A stretch of 64,000 nucleotides of DNA, taken from contig DISZ01000010.1 of assembly GCA_002422085.1 (NCBI GenBank), forward strand, positions 323,440-387,439, read 5' to 3'. The notes below the pieces were generated by a model. The model had not been told where the DNA came from, did not search any database, and worked only from the letters and a program-made list of their open reading frames with translations. The translations under genes and the position numbers were made by a program. This document shows positions 54,152 to 63,187 of this stretch, one piece after another (within the stretch, counting starts at the first letter, position 1; the number at the start of each line of letters is the position of its first letter). This stretch comes from Rhodobacteraceae bacterium UBA6197 (GTDB lineage Bacteria > Pseudomonadota > Alphaproteobacteria > Rhodobacterales > Rhodobacteraceae).

Positions 54152-55276
54152 TCAACCGAGGCGCCGCCAGCCGCCCTCGCGCGAGGACAGCTGAATGGTT
54201 TCGACGAGGGTCTGAATCCGCAGACCCGCGCGGAAGTTGAATGGTTCCGGGCGTTCGCCGCCAATCGCTTCGAGATAGCCTGCGATCTCGATCGCCTTGA
54301 GATCGTTGAAACCCAGCTGATGGCCCGGAGCGACGCAGAAACGGCCATAAGGGCTATGGTCTGGACCGGCTTCTATCCGGCGGAAACCGCGGCGGCCGGC
54401 TGCATCCGCCGCACTGTAGAAATGCAGCTCATTGAAACGCTCCTGGCTGAAGGCGATGGCGCCTTTGCTGCCGTGGATGTCGAAATCATGCTGCATCTTG
54501 CGGCCGGTGGCGATCCAGTTGCCTTCGATTGAACCGGACGCGCCATTGGCAAATCGCAGAAAGGCCCGGCCGATGTCATCCACCTCCACCTCGCGGGTCC
54601 CGCCCTTGCCGTCTGGCCGTTCCGAGATTGCCGTCACGCAATCGCCCAGAACCTGTTCGATCGGGCCAAGCAGATACTCTGCCGTTGCCAGTGCATGGCT
54701 GCCCAGATCGGCCAGCGCGCCTCCACCAGCGGTGTCGTGGCGAAAGGTAAAGGGGCTGGACGCCTCCATCATGTAGTCTTCGGCATGAACTCCACGATAG
54801 CTGCGAATCTCACCCAGCTCGCCGCTCGCGATCAGGTCGCGCGCCAGCCCAAGCATCGGGTTGCAGAGATAGTTGAAGCCGACCTGAGTCTTCACACCCG
54901 CCGCCTCCGCCGCCTCGGCCATCGCGCGGGCATCCGCCGACAAGGGTGCCAGCGGCTTTTCGCAATAGACGTGCTTTCCGGCTGCGATGGCCGCCAGCGC
55001 CATTTCCTTGTGCAGGGCATTCGGAGCGGTGATGTCGATCAGGTCGATATTGGGGTTGGCCACCAGCACCCGCCAGTCCGCCGTGGCATGGGCAAAGCCC
55101 AGGTCCCTGGCCGCCTTCGCCGCCGCCAAATCGGTAATATCGGCCACCGTATGCAATTCGATCTCGTAGGGCAGATCAAAGACGCGCGGTGCCGAGGCGA
55201 AGCCGAAGACATGGGTCTTGCCCATAAAGCCAGTGCCGATCAGGCCGATACGTAGTTTAGGCTTGTCGCGCGCCAT
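54152..55276 (-). CDS. Gfo/Idh/MocA-family dehydrogenase
   Basis: A 374-residue NAD(P)-dependent sugar or inositol dehydrogenase. The Rossmann motif is GLIGTGFMGKTH and the catalytic-Lys motif is EKPLAPL (about 105-111); HDTAGGGALADLGSH is typical of the C-terminal domain. The start at ATG 55276 overlaps the upstream hydroxyacid dehydrogenase by 20 bases, with CGGAGA as ribosome-binding site. It may act on scyllo-inositol or a sugar derived from an inositol conjugate. It is distinct from the IolG-like paralogue at 58491. Confidence 0.9.
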   Translation of the reverse strand: MARDKPKLRIGLIGTGFMGKTHVFGFASAPRVFDLPYEIELHTVADITDLAAAKAARDLGFAHATADWRVLVANPNIDLIDITAPNALHKEMALAAIAAGKHVYCEKPLAPLSADARAMAEAAEAAGVKTQVGFNYLCNPMLGLARDLIASGELGEIRSYRGVHAEDYMMEASSPFTFRHDTAGGGALADLGSHALATAEYLLGPIEQVLGDCVTAISERPDGKGGTREVEVDDIGRAFLRFANGASGSIEGNWIATGRKMQHDFDIHGSKGAIAFSQERFNELHFYSAADAAGRRGFRRIEAGPDHSPYGRFCVAPGHQLGFNDLKAIEIAGYLEAIGGERPEPFNFRAGLRIQTLVETIQLSSREGGWRRLG

Positions 55277-56231
55277 TGATTTGATCTCCGTTGACCACCA
55301 GACGCGGGTCGATGTGGCCCGCAAAGAAATCCAGAACGTTCTGCACACTCGCCAGCGCCATGCGCCCGGCGCTTTCGGCGGTCAGGCCTGCAATGTGCGG
55401 TGACAGGATCACCTGATCGAGGCCGAACAACGGGTTGTCGGGCGCTGGCGGCTCTTCATCAAAGACATCGAGACCGGCGGCGGCGATCGCACCGGCCTGC
55501 AAGGCGGCAACAAGCGCCGCCTCGTCCACGACCCCGCCGCGGGCGGTATTGACCAGAATTGCTGCCGGTTTCATCGCCGCCAGTTCCGACGCGCCGAGAA
55601 CCGGGCGATCCGCCTTGGGCACATTGACCGACACCACATCGGCCCAGGCAAGCCCGTGGTGCAGATCGGCTATCGGGGCCACCGGCCCTTCGGGCCAGCC
55701 CTGCCTTGCAAGAAAGGGGTCATGCGCCCGCACCTCCATATCGAAGCCAGCAGCGATCCGCCCAAGGCTCCGGCCGATGCGGCCATAGCCAAGGATCAAC
55801 AGGCGCCTGCCCGAAAGCTCGCCCGCCTCAAGCCGGTTGCGCCAGTTCCAATCGCCATCACGAACCGCCCGGTCGGCCCTGACTGCCCGTTTCGCCGCCG
55901 CGAGCATCAGCATCATTGATTGTTCGGCGACCGAAACCGAATTCACGTCCCCGACGACTGCCAGCGCTATTCCGCGATCGTTGAGTGACGGCAAATCCAC
56001 TGCGTCATACCCAACCCCATGGCGCGAAACGATTTTCAGCCGTTTGCCCTGCGCCACCGTTGGTGCGGACAGCGGTTGGGTTCGGAGTATCAGGGCATCG
56101 GCCCTGCCGATCAACGGGGCGTAGGAAGTCTCGGAAATCTCTTCGACATAGTCAAAGGTCACGCCCGGAGCGGTTCTCAGAAGGTCCATGCCCGAAGGAT
56201 GCAGCTTTCCGGCAACAAGGATATGCGGCAT
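55257..56231 (-). CDS. D-isomer-specific 2-hydroxyacid dehydrogenase
   Basis: A 324-residue NAD-dependent enzyme of the phosphoglycerate dehydrogenase-like family. The NAD motif is GYGRIGRSLG and the catalytic region shows the Arg in NTARGGVVDEAAL, the Glu in FDEEPPAP and the His in LSPHIAG. It should interconvert a 2-hydroxy and 2-oxo acid, plausibly an aldolase product of the same operon. The ATG at 56231 shares a base with the aldolase stop. Confidence 0.9.
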   Translation of the reverse strand: MPHILVAGKLHPSGMDLLRTAPGVTFDYVEEISETSYAPLIGRADALILRTQPLSAPTVAQGKRLKIVSRHGVGYDAVDLPSLNDRGIALAVVGDVNSVSVAEQSMMLMLAAAKRAVRADRAVRDGDWNWRNRLEAGELSGRRLLILGYGRIGRSLGRIAAGFDMEVRAHDPFLARQGWPEGPVAPIADLHHGLAWADVVSVNVPKADRPVLGASELAAMKPAAILVNTARGGVVDEAALVAALQAGAIAAAGLDVFDEEPPAPDNPLFGLDQVILSPHIAGLTAESAGRMALASVQNVLDFFAGHIDPRLVVNGDQINGARQA

Positions 56232-57040
56232 CACCAAGCCCCCTTCTCGCGTTCGGCAGCGGCCTGAGGCGCCAGTTCGCGAAACCTTGCCACGCTTGCC
56301 CCCGCTGCCGCCGCCAGCAAGCGCGAATCGCCCGAGACCGTGGTCATATTGTAACCCCAGCCGATGGCGCGCGCGGCATATTCCGGTGTGCCACAATGCA
56401 GCGCGGCCCGGATGCCATTGGCCTTGCATGCCGCCACGATGCTGTTCAACGCCGCGATCATCTCCGGTTCTTCGCGGTCGAAGCCGGGGGCAAGCCGGCC
56501 GTCGGTCAAGCTGAAGGTCAGATCGGCAGGCCCGACATAGATACCATCGAGACCCGGCGTAGCAGCGATCGCAGCGAGGTTGGCCATGGCCTGTTTGGTC
56601 TCGACCATCGCGAAGGCCAGAATTTCGTCATTTGCCTCGCCGGCATAGTTCGCCCCTGCCGCAAAGCTGACCCGCGTCGGGCCGAAGCTGCGCTGGCCCT
56701 GCGGTGGATAACGCAGGTAGCTGACAAATTCGGCGGCCTGATCTGCGGTGTTCACCATCGGGCAGATCACGCCATATGCGCCGGCATCCAGCACCTTCAT
56801 GATGATGCCGGGTTCCAGCCACGGCACCCGTGCCATCGGCACCACGCCCGAAGCCCGCATGGCCTGAAACATCGGCAGCACAGAACTGTAGTCAAGCGCC
56901 CCGTGTTGAACGTCGATGCACAGGCTGTCATAGCCCTGCGCCGCCATGATCTCGGCGGCGAAAGGATTGCCGATCGACAACCAGCCGTTGATCGTCGCCC
57001 GTCCCTCGGCCCATTTCTGTTTGAGATTGTTCCTGATCAT
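56231..57040 (-). CDS. HpcH/HpaI-family class II aldolase
   Basis: A 269-residue metal-dependent aldolase that cleaves 2-oxo-3-deoxy (4-hydroxy-2-oxo) acids to pyruvate and an aldehyde. Family features include NGWLSIGNPFAAE, the catalytic base region QHGALDY, RVPW, the metal ligand Glu in MVETKQA and GIYVGPADL. GGAG precedes the ATG at 57040. It sits between an aldehyde dehydrogenase and a hydroxyacid dehydrogenase, which could take its two products. The substrate is not known. Confidence 0.9.
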   Translation of the reverse strand: MIRNNLKQKWAEGRATINGWLSIGNPFAAEIMAAQGYDSLCIDVQHGALDYSSVLPMFQAMRASGVVPMARVPWLEPGIIMKVLDAGAYGVICPMVNTADQAAEFVSYLRYPPQGQRSFGPTRVSFAAGANYAGEANDEILAFAMVETKQAMANLAAIAATPGLDGIYVGPADLTFSLTDGRLAPGFDREEPEMIAALNSIVAACKANGIRAALHCGTPEYAARAIGWGYNMTTVSGDSRLLAAAAGASVARFRELAPQAAAEREKGAW

Positions 57041-57050
57041 CTTTGCTCCG

Positions 57051-58487
57051 TCAAAACACGATCTGCGCCAGCTTGGTGTCGAGGTAGTCCCCGATGCCCT
57101 CTGAACCGCCCTCGCGGCCCATGCCGGAATGGTTGGTGCCGCCGAAAGGGGCCTCGGCAGCCGCAAGCGCAAAGCTGTTGATGCCGACCATCCCGGCGTT
57201 GAGTTCGGCCACGGCGCGTCGCGCGCGGGCGGGTGAGCGGGTAAAGGCATAGGCCGACAGCCCCATGTCGCTGGCATTGGCGCGCTCCAGAACCTCGCCG
57301 TCGTTGGCAAACCGGGTGATCGCCGCGATCGGACCAAAGTTCTCCTCGGCAAAAACCTTCATGTTGTCGGTGACATCGGTCAGCACCGTTGGCTCGAAAA
57401 AATGGCCGGTGTTGAAGGCACTGGCCCGGCCGCCGCCGGTGGCCAACCGCGCGCCCGAGCGCTGGGCGTCGGCGACGATGCTTTCGATCTCGGAGAACCG
57501 CCCGGCGTGGATCAACGGCCCCATCTGCGTGTCGGGGTCCAATCCGTCACCAAGCTTCAGCGCCTTCGCACGCGCGACGAAACCTGCAACGAATGCGCCA
57601 TGCAGGCTCTCATGCACGAAGAACCGGTCGGGCGTCACGCAGACCTGCCCGCAATTGGCGAATTTCGTCGGCACCGCAACGTTCAGCGCCATTTCCAGAT
57701 CGGCATCCTCGAACACGATCAGCGGTGCATTGCCGCCCAACTCCATCGAAACCTTCTTCACCGTCGCGGCGGCGTCACGGATCATCTGCTGGCCGACGCG
57801 GGTGGAGCCGGTCAGCGAGACCTTGCGAACCGATGTTGCAGCCATGATCGGGGCATAGGTCGCGCTCGTCGGCCCCACCACGAGGCTCACAGCGCCGTCG
57901 GGCAGGCCGCCGGCCCGGAAGCAATCCACCATCACCATCGCCACGCCCGGCGTCTGGCTGGACGGTCGGATGACAATCGAACATCCCGCTGCCAGCGCAG
58001 GTGCGGCCTTGCGCGCCACCAGCGCGGCCGGAAAGTTCCAGGCTGTGAAGGCCCCGACAATTCCGACCGGTTCGCGGCTTACTTCGAACCGCCCGCCCGG
58101 CACCCGGCTTTCGACGATCCGGCCGTAGATCCGGCGCGCTTCCTCGGCATACCAGCGGAATTGCTCAATCGACAGAACCCATTCCCGCAGGGCCTGTGCA
58201 ATTGGCTTGCCGGTTTCAAGACAGATCATCCGCGCACCTTCCCCGGTGCGGCGGGTCATATCGTCGGCAATCCGGTGCAGCGCGTCGGCGCGCTCATGGC
58301 CCGGCTTGGCGCGCCAGTTGGCCAAGCCTCTGGCGGCACTTTCAATCGCCTCCTCGGTATCAGCGCGCGTCGCGACCGGCGCGCGCCCCAGCGGTTTTTC
58401 TGTCGCCGGCGACACAACGTCTGCCGCGTTGCCATCCGAAGCGCCGCGCCACGTTCCATCAATGAAAAGTCCGAAGGTCCGATACAT
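57051..58487 (-). CDS. NAD(P)-dependent aldehyde dehydrogenase
   Basis: A 478-residue aldehyde dehydrogenase, closest in look to succinate-semialdehyde-type enzymes. Motifs are FTAWNFPAALVARK, the Glu in MELGGNAPLIVF and the nucleophile Cys in FANCGQVCVTPDRF. It lies ten bases upstream of the aldolase and three bases downstream of iolG. It probably oxidises an aldehyde produced by the aldolase. It lacks the look of IolA (CoA-acylating methylmalonate-semialdehyde dehydrogenase), so iolA is not assigned. Confidence 0.9.
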   Translation of the reverse strand: MYRTFGLFIDGTWRGASDGNAADVVSPATEKPLGRAPVATRADTEEAIESAARGLANWRAKPGHERADALHRIADDMTRRTGEGARMICLETGKPIAQALREWVLSIEQFRWYAEEARRIYGRIVESRVPGGRFEVSREPVGIVGAFTAWNFPAALVARKAAPALAAGCSIVIRPSSQTPGVAMVMVDCFRAGGLPDGAVSLVVGPTSATYAPIMAATSVRKVSLTGSTRVGQQMIRDAAATVKKVSMELGGNAPLIVFEDADLEMALNVAVPTKFANCGQVCVTPDRFFVHESLHGAFVAGFVARAKALKLGDGLDPDTQMGPLIHAGRFSEIESIVADAQRSGARLATGGGRASAFNTGHFFEPTVLTDVTDNMKVFAEENFGPIAAITRFANDGEVLERANASDMGLSAYAFTRSPARARRAVAELNAGMVGINSFALAAAEAPFGGTNHSGMGREGGSEGIGDYLDTKLAQIVF

Positions 58488-58490
58488 CGC

Positions 58491-59498
58491 CTATCCGATC
58501 TCGCTGAGGTTCACGGCGCGGCCTTGCGCGACCGAACGGAGTGCGGCCTCGGCCAGCAGTAGCGCCCGGCGCCCGTCTTCGAAGCCGACTTCGGGCGCAC
58601 GGCCAGAGCTAACGGCCTCGGCAAAAGCGCCGATCTCGGCCATGAACGCCTGCGCATAGCGCTCTATGAAAAAATCCAGATAAGGTGCCGCGCGATCGGT
58701 AAACGTGCCGGTTGAGAGCCGAGCGCCATGGCGGTGGCGGTTTTCCGATACGGCCATGCCAAGAGACCCAAGCGCCTCGACGCGCTGGTCATAACCATAA
58801 GGGGCCTGACGGGAATTGGTGATCAGGCACTGCTTGCCCAAAGCCGTGGTCAGCACCACGGTCACGACATCATGGTCACCCAGCCGCGCCATCAAGGGCG
58901 GATCGATCAGGCGGCTGCCGACAGCATAGACCGTCACCGGCTCTTCACCCAGAACGAAGCGGGCCATGTCGAAATCGTGAATCGTCATGTCGCGGAATAT
59001 TCCGCCGGACACTTCGGCGTAGGATGCCGGTGGCGGGGACGGGTCGCGCGAGGTGATCGCAACCTGATAAAGATCTCCAATCTCGCCAGCCCGCACCGCC
59101 TCCCGGACGGCCCGGTGGCCGGGGTCGAAGCGGCGCACAAAGCCCAGCATGACCGGAACGTCCCTGCCGAGGATCGCTTCGGCGCAGCGGTTGACGCGCG
59201 CAAGGTCAAGATCAATCGGTTTTTCGCATAGTGCCGGCTTGCCAGCCGCAACCGCCGCTTCGATCAAGCCTGCATGCGTGTCGGTTGACGATGCGATCAG
59301 CACCGCGTCGACACCCTCGGATGCAAAGACTGCATCGGCGGATTCATAAAGCTGCCCGCCAAGGCGCCGTGCCACCGCTTCGGCCGAAGGGCGATGGATA
59401 TCATAAACGCCAGCGAGGCAGGTAAGGGGATGGGCTGCAACATTTTCGGCGTGCATCCGGCCAATGCGACCGCACCCCAGCACCGCGATTCTCAGCAT
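58491..59498 (-). CDS. iolG: Inositol 2-dehydrogenase
   Basis: A 335-residue Gfo/Idh/MocA enzyme oxidising myo-inositol to scyllo-inosose with NAD. The Rossmann motif is VLGCGRIGRMH, the catalytic Lys is in CEKPIDLDL and the C-terminal catalytic block is GGIFRDMTIHDFDMARF with Asp and His. GGGAGGGAA precedes the ATG at 59498. It is divergent from iolD with an operator-like dyad between them, which supports the inositol assignment. Confidence 0.92.
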   Translation of the reverse strand: MLRIAVLGCGRIGRMHAENVAAHPLTCLAGVYDIHRPSAEAVARRLGGQLYESADAVFASEGVDAVLIASSTDTHAGLIEAAVAAGKPALCEKPIDLDLARVNRCAEAILGRDVPVMLGFVRRFDPGHRAVREAVRAGEIGDLYQVAITSRDPSPPPASYAEVSGGIFRDMTIHDFDMARFVLGEEPVTVYAVGSRLIDPPLMARLGDHDVVTVVLTTALGKQCLITNSRQAPYGYDQRVEALGSLGMAVSENRHRHGARLSTGTFTDRAAPYLDFFIERYAQAFMAEIGAFAEAVSSGRAPEVGFEDGRRALLLAEAALRSVAQGRAVNLSEIG

Positions 59499-59520
59499 GC
59501 GATTCCCTCCCAAAGCGCGT

Positions 59521-59576
59521 TGCAATGATCGTTGCAGAACTATTGCTTTGTCAATACATATTCCTTAATGTTGACA
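59521..59576. promoter_or_regulatory. iolG/iolD divergent promoters and operator
   Basis: TGCAATGATCGTTGCA (59521-59536) is a near-perfect 16-base dyad, TGCAA-y-GATC-r-TTGCA, of LacI-operator style. TGTCAA (59549-59554), read leftward as TTGACA, is a good -35 for iolG with its -10 falling in the dyad. Rightward, TTGCAG (59532-59537) and TACATA (59555-59560), 17 bases apart, could serve iolD. TTGACA also occurs at 59571-59576. The dyad thus overlaps both candidate promoters. Confidence 0.5.
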
Positions 59577-59604
59577 CGACACCATCTTTGCGGGAGGAAC
59601 CCAG

Positions 59605-61455
59605 ATGCCCCAGAGGACCGTACGCCTGACCATGGCGCAGGCACTCGTTCGCTATTTGTGCAATCAATTCATCAATATAGATGAAAACCGCGCACCGCTC
59701 TTTGCTGGCGTGTTTGGCATCTTCGGCCACGGCAACGTGACCTGCCTGTCCGAGGCGCTCGAATCGGTGCAGGACCAGTTGCCAACCTGGCGCGGCCAGA
59801 ATGAACAATCGATGGCGCTAGCGGCGATTGCCTACGCCAAAGCCAGAAGACGACGGCAGATCATGATTGCCACCTCGTCGATCGGGCCGGGAGCGGCCAA
59901 TATGGTGACCGCGGCCGGCACCGCCCATGCCAACCGCCTGCCGGTCCTCTTGATCGCCGGCGACACCTTCGCCAGCCGTCTGCCGGATCCTGTGCTGCAA
60001 CAGGTCGAACATTTCAATGACCCCACCGTCACGGTCAACGACGCCTTCAGGGCCGTGACGCGCTACTGGGATCGCATCACCCTGCCGCAGCAGATCATCA
60101 CCTCGCTGCCGCAGGCGATCGCCGCCATGCTTGATCCCGCCGATTGCGGCCCGGCCTTCATCGGGCTGCCGCAGGATACCCAGGAAATTGCCTTCGACTA
60201 TCCCGAGGTTTTCTTTGAGCCGACCCTCTGGTCGATCCCGCGCCCCCGCCCGGACCGTGCCCGGCTGGCGGCAGCGGCGACGTTGCTGAAGTCGGCCAAG
60301 AAGCCGCTGATCATTTCCGGCGGCGGGGTGCGCTATTCGCTGGCAGAGGCTGAAGTGGCGACGTTCGCGCTCGATCGCGGCATTCCGATGGTCGAGACCA
60401 TCGCCGGCAAGGGCGCGGTGACCCATGACCACCCCGCCCACGCCGGGCCGATCGGCATTGTCGGATCGACCTCGGCCAATGCACTGGCCGCCGAGGCTGA
60501 TGTGATCCTGGCGATTGGCACCCGTTTGCAGGACTTCACTACCGGCTCATGGACGGCGTTCCGCAAGGATGCAAAGTTCATCTCAATCAACACTGCCCGC
60601 TTTGACGCCACCAAGCACCGGGCCTTGGCGGTCGTCGGCGATGCGCTGGAGACCGTGGCAGAGCTGGAAGCCGCGCTTGGCGACTGGACGGCAGACAAGG
60701 CTCTGCTTCCACACGCGCAGGCGCTGTTCGTGGACTGGAACAAGACGCTGGATGAGCATCAGGCGCTGAGCAACGCGCCGATCCCGACCTATGCGCAGGT
60801 TGTGGGCATCCTGAACCGCAGCGCCAAGCCGAACGACACGCTGATCGCGGCCGCCGGCGGCACGCCGGGCGAGGTGGCCAAGGGCTGGCGGGTCAAGAAC
60901 CCCAACACTTTTGACTGCGAATTCGGTTTTTCCTGCATGGGCTACGAGATCGCCGCCGGCTGGGGCCATGCGATGGCCAAGGCGGGTGACGGAACGCCGA
61001 TCGTGATGCTGGGCGACGGCACCTACATGATGATGAACTCCGACATCTATTCGACCGTTCTGACCGGTCACAAGATGATCGTCGTGGTCTGTGACAACGG
61101 CGGCTACGCGGTGATCAACCGGTTGCAGCAGGCCAAGGGCGTGCCTGGGTTCAACAACTTGCTGAAAGACTGCCGGGTGAAGGAAGCCTTCCCGGTGGAT
61201 TTCGTCAAGCATGCCGAATCGATGGGGGCGTTGGCGCGTCGCTGCGCGAGCCTCGCCGATCTGGAGGCAGCGATGGACTGGGCGCAGACCACCGACCGCA
61301 CGACGCTGATCACCATTGTCACTGACGCCCATGCCTGGGTGCCGGGCGATGCCGACTGGGATGTCGGCGTGCCCGAAGTCAGCACGCGGGAAAGCGTGCA
61401 AAAGGCCCGCGCCAGCCAGATTGAAATCCGCAAGAAACAACGTGTCGGAGTATAG
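59605..61455 (+). CDS. iolD: 3D-(3,5/4)-trihydroxycyclohexane-1,2-dione hydrolase
   Basis: A 616-residue thiamine-diphosphate enzyme that opens the inositol-derived ring to 5-deoxyglucuronate. The N-terminal MPQRTVRLTMAQALVRYLCN and FGIFGHGNVTCLSEAL are characteristic of IolD. The ThDP/Mg motif begins GDGTYMMMNSDIYSTV and ends VVCDNGGYAVINR. GGGAGGAA precedes the ATG. It starts the rightward operon iolD-iolE-SDR, divergent from iolG. Confidence 0.97.
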   Translation: MPQRTVRLTMAQALVRYLCNQFINIDENRAPLFAGVFGIFGHGNVTCLSEALESVQDQLPTWRGQNEQSMALAAIAYAKARRRRQIMIATSSIGPGAANMVTAAGTAHANRLPVLLIAGDTFASRLPDPVLQQVEHFNDPTVTVNDAFRAVTRYWDRITLPQQIITSLPQAIAAMLDPADCGPAFIGLPQDTQEIAFDYPEVFFEPTLWSIPRPRPDRARLAAAATLLKSAKKPLIISGGGVRYSLAEAEVATFALDRGIPMVETIAGKGAVTHDHPAHAGPIGIVGSTSANALAAEADVILAIGTRLQDFTTGSWTAFRKDAKFISINTARFDATKHRALAVVGDALETVAELEAALGDWTADKALLPHAQALFVDWNKTLDEHQALSNAPIPTYAQVVGILNRSAKPNDTLIAAAGGTPGEVAKGWRVKNPNTFDCEFGFSCMGYEIAAGWGHAMAKAGDGTPIVMLGDGTYMMMNSDIYSTVLTGHKMIVVVCDNGGYAVINRLQQAKGVPGFNNLLKDCRVKEAFPVDFVKHAESMGALARRCASLADLEAAMDWAQTTDRTTLITIVTDAHAWVPGDADWDVGVPEVSTRESVQKARASQIEIRKKQRVGV

Positions 61456-61459
61456 CGAA

Positions 61460-62359
61460 ATGAAAGCCAAACTCGGCATCGCGCCCATCGCCTGGTGGAA
61501 CGATGATCTGGCCGAACTCAGCGACGATGTCTCGCTGGAGGAATGCCTGTCGCAGGCGCATCGGGCCGGGTTCACCGGCATGGAAACCGGCCGCCGCTTT
61601 CCGCTGGATCCGGGCGTGCTGGGACCGATCCTGAAACGCTACGGCATCTCGGTCTGCGGCGGCTGGTTTTCGGGCCTGCTGCTGGACGGCGATATCGCGG
61701 CCGAAAAGGACCGCATCGCCCCGCAGATAGATCTGTTCAAGGCAATGCAGGCGCCCTGCATCGTTTATGGCGAAACCGCGGGCTCCATCCAGGGCGACCG
61801 CGGCAGGCCGCTCGCCACCAAACGCAGGCTTTCCGAAGACCAGATCAAGGCTTACGGACGCAGGATGACCACCTTTGCCGAATGGTGCGCGGATCAGGGC
61901 ATGCCCATCGCCTATCACCACCACATGGCAGCGGTGATCGAGACCGAGCCGGAGCTCGACCTGTTGATGAAACACTCTGGCGCCGGGCTGGCGCTGCTAT
62001 ACGATGCCGGGCACATGGCCTTTGCCGGCGGCGACGTTCTGCGGGTGATCGACAAACACCACGCGCGCATCAGCCATGTTCATACCAAGGATGTGCGAAT
62101 GGATGTGATCAATGGCCTCGACCGCACCAAAGAGAGCTTTCTCGATGCCGTCGTGAAAGGCGCCTTCACCGTGCCCGGAGATGGCAGTCTCGATTTCGAG
62201 GCGATCGTGAAACGTCTGGCCTCATACGGTTATGAAGGCTGGTTCGTGGTCGAGGCCGAACAAGACCCGGTGGCCAATCCGCCGCTTCGGATGGCACAGA
62301 TCGGGCATGCGGAATTGCTGCGCGTCATGGTGGCCGCAGGCTACGCGGTGGAGGCATAG
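61460..62359 (+). CDS. iolE: Inosose dehydratase
   Basis: A 299-residue TIM-barrel protein of the sugar isomerase/AP endonuclease 2 family that dehydrates scyllo-inosose. IolE features are the N-terminal LGIAPIAWWNDDLAELSDDV, AYHHHMAAVIET, LYDAGHMAFAGGD and SHVHTKDVR with the metal ligands. The ATG at 61460 follows GGAG four bases after the iolD stop. Its stop is immediately followed by the SDR start. Confidence 0.95.
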   Translation: MKAKLGIAPIAWWNDDLAELSDDVSLEECLSQAHRAGFTGMETGRRFPLDPGVLGPILKRYGISVCGGWFSGLLLDGDIAAEKDRIAPQIDLFKAMQAPCIVYGETAGSIQGDRGRPLATKRRLSEDQIKAYGRRMTTFAEWCADQGMPIAYHHHMAAVIETEPELDLLMKHSGAGLALLYDAGHMAFAGGDVLRVIDKHHARISHVHTKDVRMDVINGLDRTKESFLDAVVKGAFTVPGDGSLDFEAIVKRLASYGYEGWFVVEAEQDPVANPPLRMAQIGHAELLRVMVAAGYAVEA

Positions 62360-63175
62360 ATGAACCGGATGGACGGGAAGATTGCCGTAGTGACCGGTAG
62401 CACGCAGGGGCTTGGCGCCGCCATCGCGCGGCGCCTGGCGCAGGCAGGGGCCACCGGCATCGTGACCCTCGGGCGCAATGCCGCCAAAGGGCTGGCGGTG
62501 GCGCAACGGATCACCGATGACACCGCCGTGCCGGTGCATTTCGTCGCGGCCGACCTGGCCGACGTCGACGCCTGCCGACTCGTCATGGCCGAGGCCGAGC
62601 GCGTTTTTGGCCGCATCGACGTGCTGGTCAACGCCGGCGCGCTGACAGATCGCGGAACGATTCTCGACACGTCGCCCGAATTGTTCGATCAGCTGTTCGC
62701 GGTCAACGTGCGTGCGCCCTTCTTCCTGATGCAGGAAGCGATCCGCCGGATGATCCGCGACGAAATAGCGGGCGCCATCTGCAATATCGGCTCGATCTCG
62801 GAACATGCCGGGCAACCGTTCATCAGCGCCTATTGCGCCTCGAAGGGTGCGTTGGCGACGCTCACGCGCAACACCGCGTTCTCGGTGATGAAGAACCGCA
62901 TCCGCGTCAATCAGCTCAACATCGGCTGGATGGCCTCAGAGCATGAACGCGCGCTGCAACTGGCCGAAACCGGCGATCCGGACTGGGAGGCCAAGGCTGC
63001 CGCCGCGTTGCCCTTCGGGCGGCTGGTGGATCCCGACGAAGCGGCCCGGGCGGTCAACTTTCTGGTATCGGAGGATGCCGGGCTGATGACCGGCGCGGTG
63101 GTGAACTATGACCAGACCGTCTGGGGCGCGGCGGCCGGGGCAATGCCGGTGCCGGATGCCCCGATGAAGCTGTGA
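62360..63175 (+). CDS. Short-chain dehydrogenase of the iol operon
   Basis: A 271-residue SDR. The NAD(P) motif is TGSTQGLG (12-19), catalytic residues are S145, Y158 and K162. It begins directly after iolE without a gap. A role on an inositol or inosose isomer (for example D-chiro or scyllo forms) fits the context but the substrate is unknown. It replaces the iolB position expected in many iol operons; iolB itself is not seen in this window. Confidence 0.88.
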   Translation: MNRMDGKIAVVTGSTQGLGAAIARRLAQAGATGIVTLGRNAAKGLAVAQRITDDTAVPVHFVAADLADVDACRLVMAEAERVFGRIDVLVNAGALTDRGTILDTSPELFDQLFAVNVRAPFFLMQEAIRRMIRDEIAGAICNIGSISEHAGQPFISAYCASKGALATLTRNTAFSVMKNRIRVNQLNIGWMASEHERALQLAETGDPDWEAKAAAALPFGRLVDPDEAARAVNFLVSEDAGLMTGAVVNYDQTVWGAAAGAMPVPDAPMKL

Positions 63176-63187
63176 ACACGGATCCGT

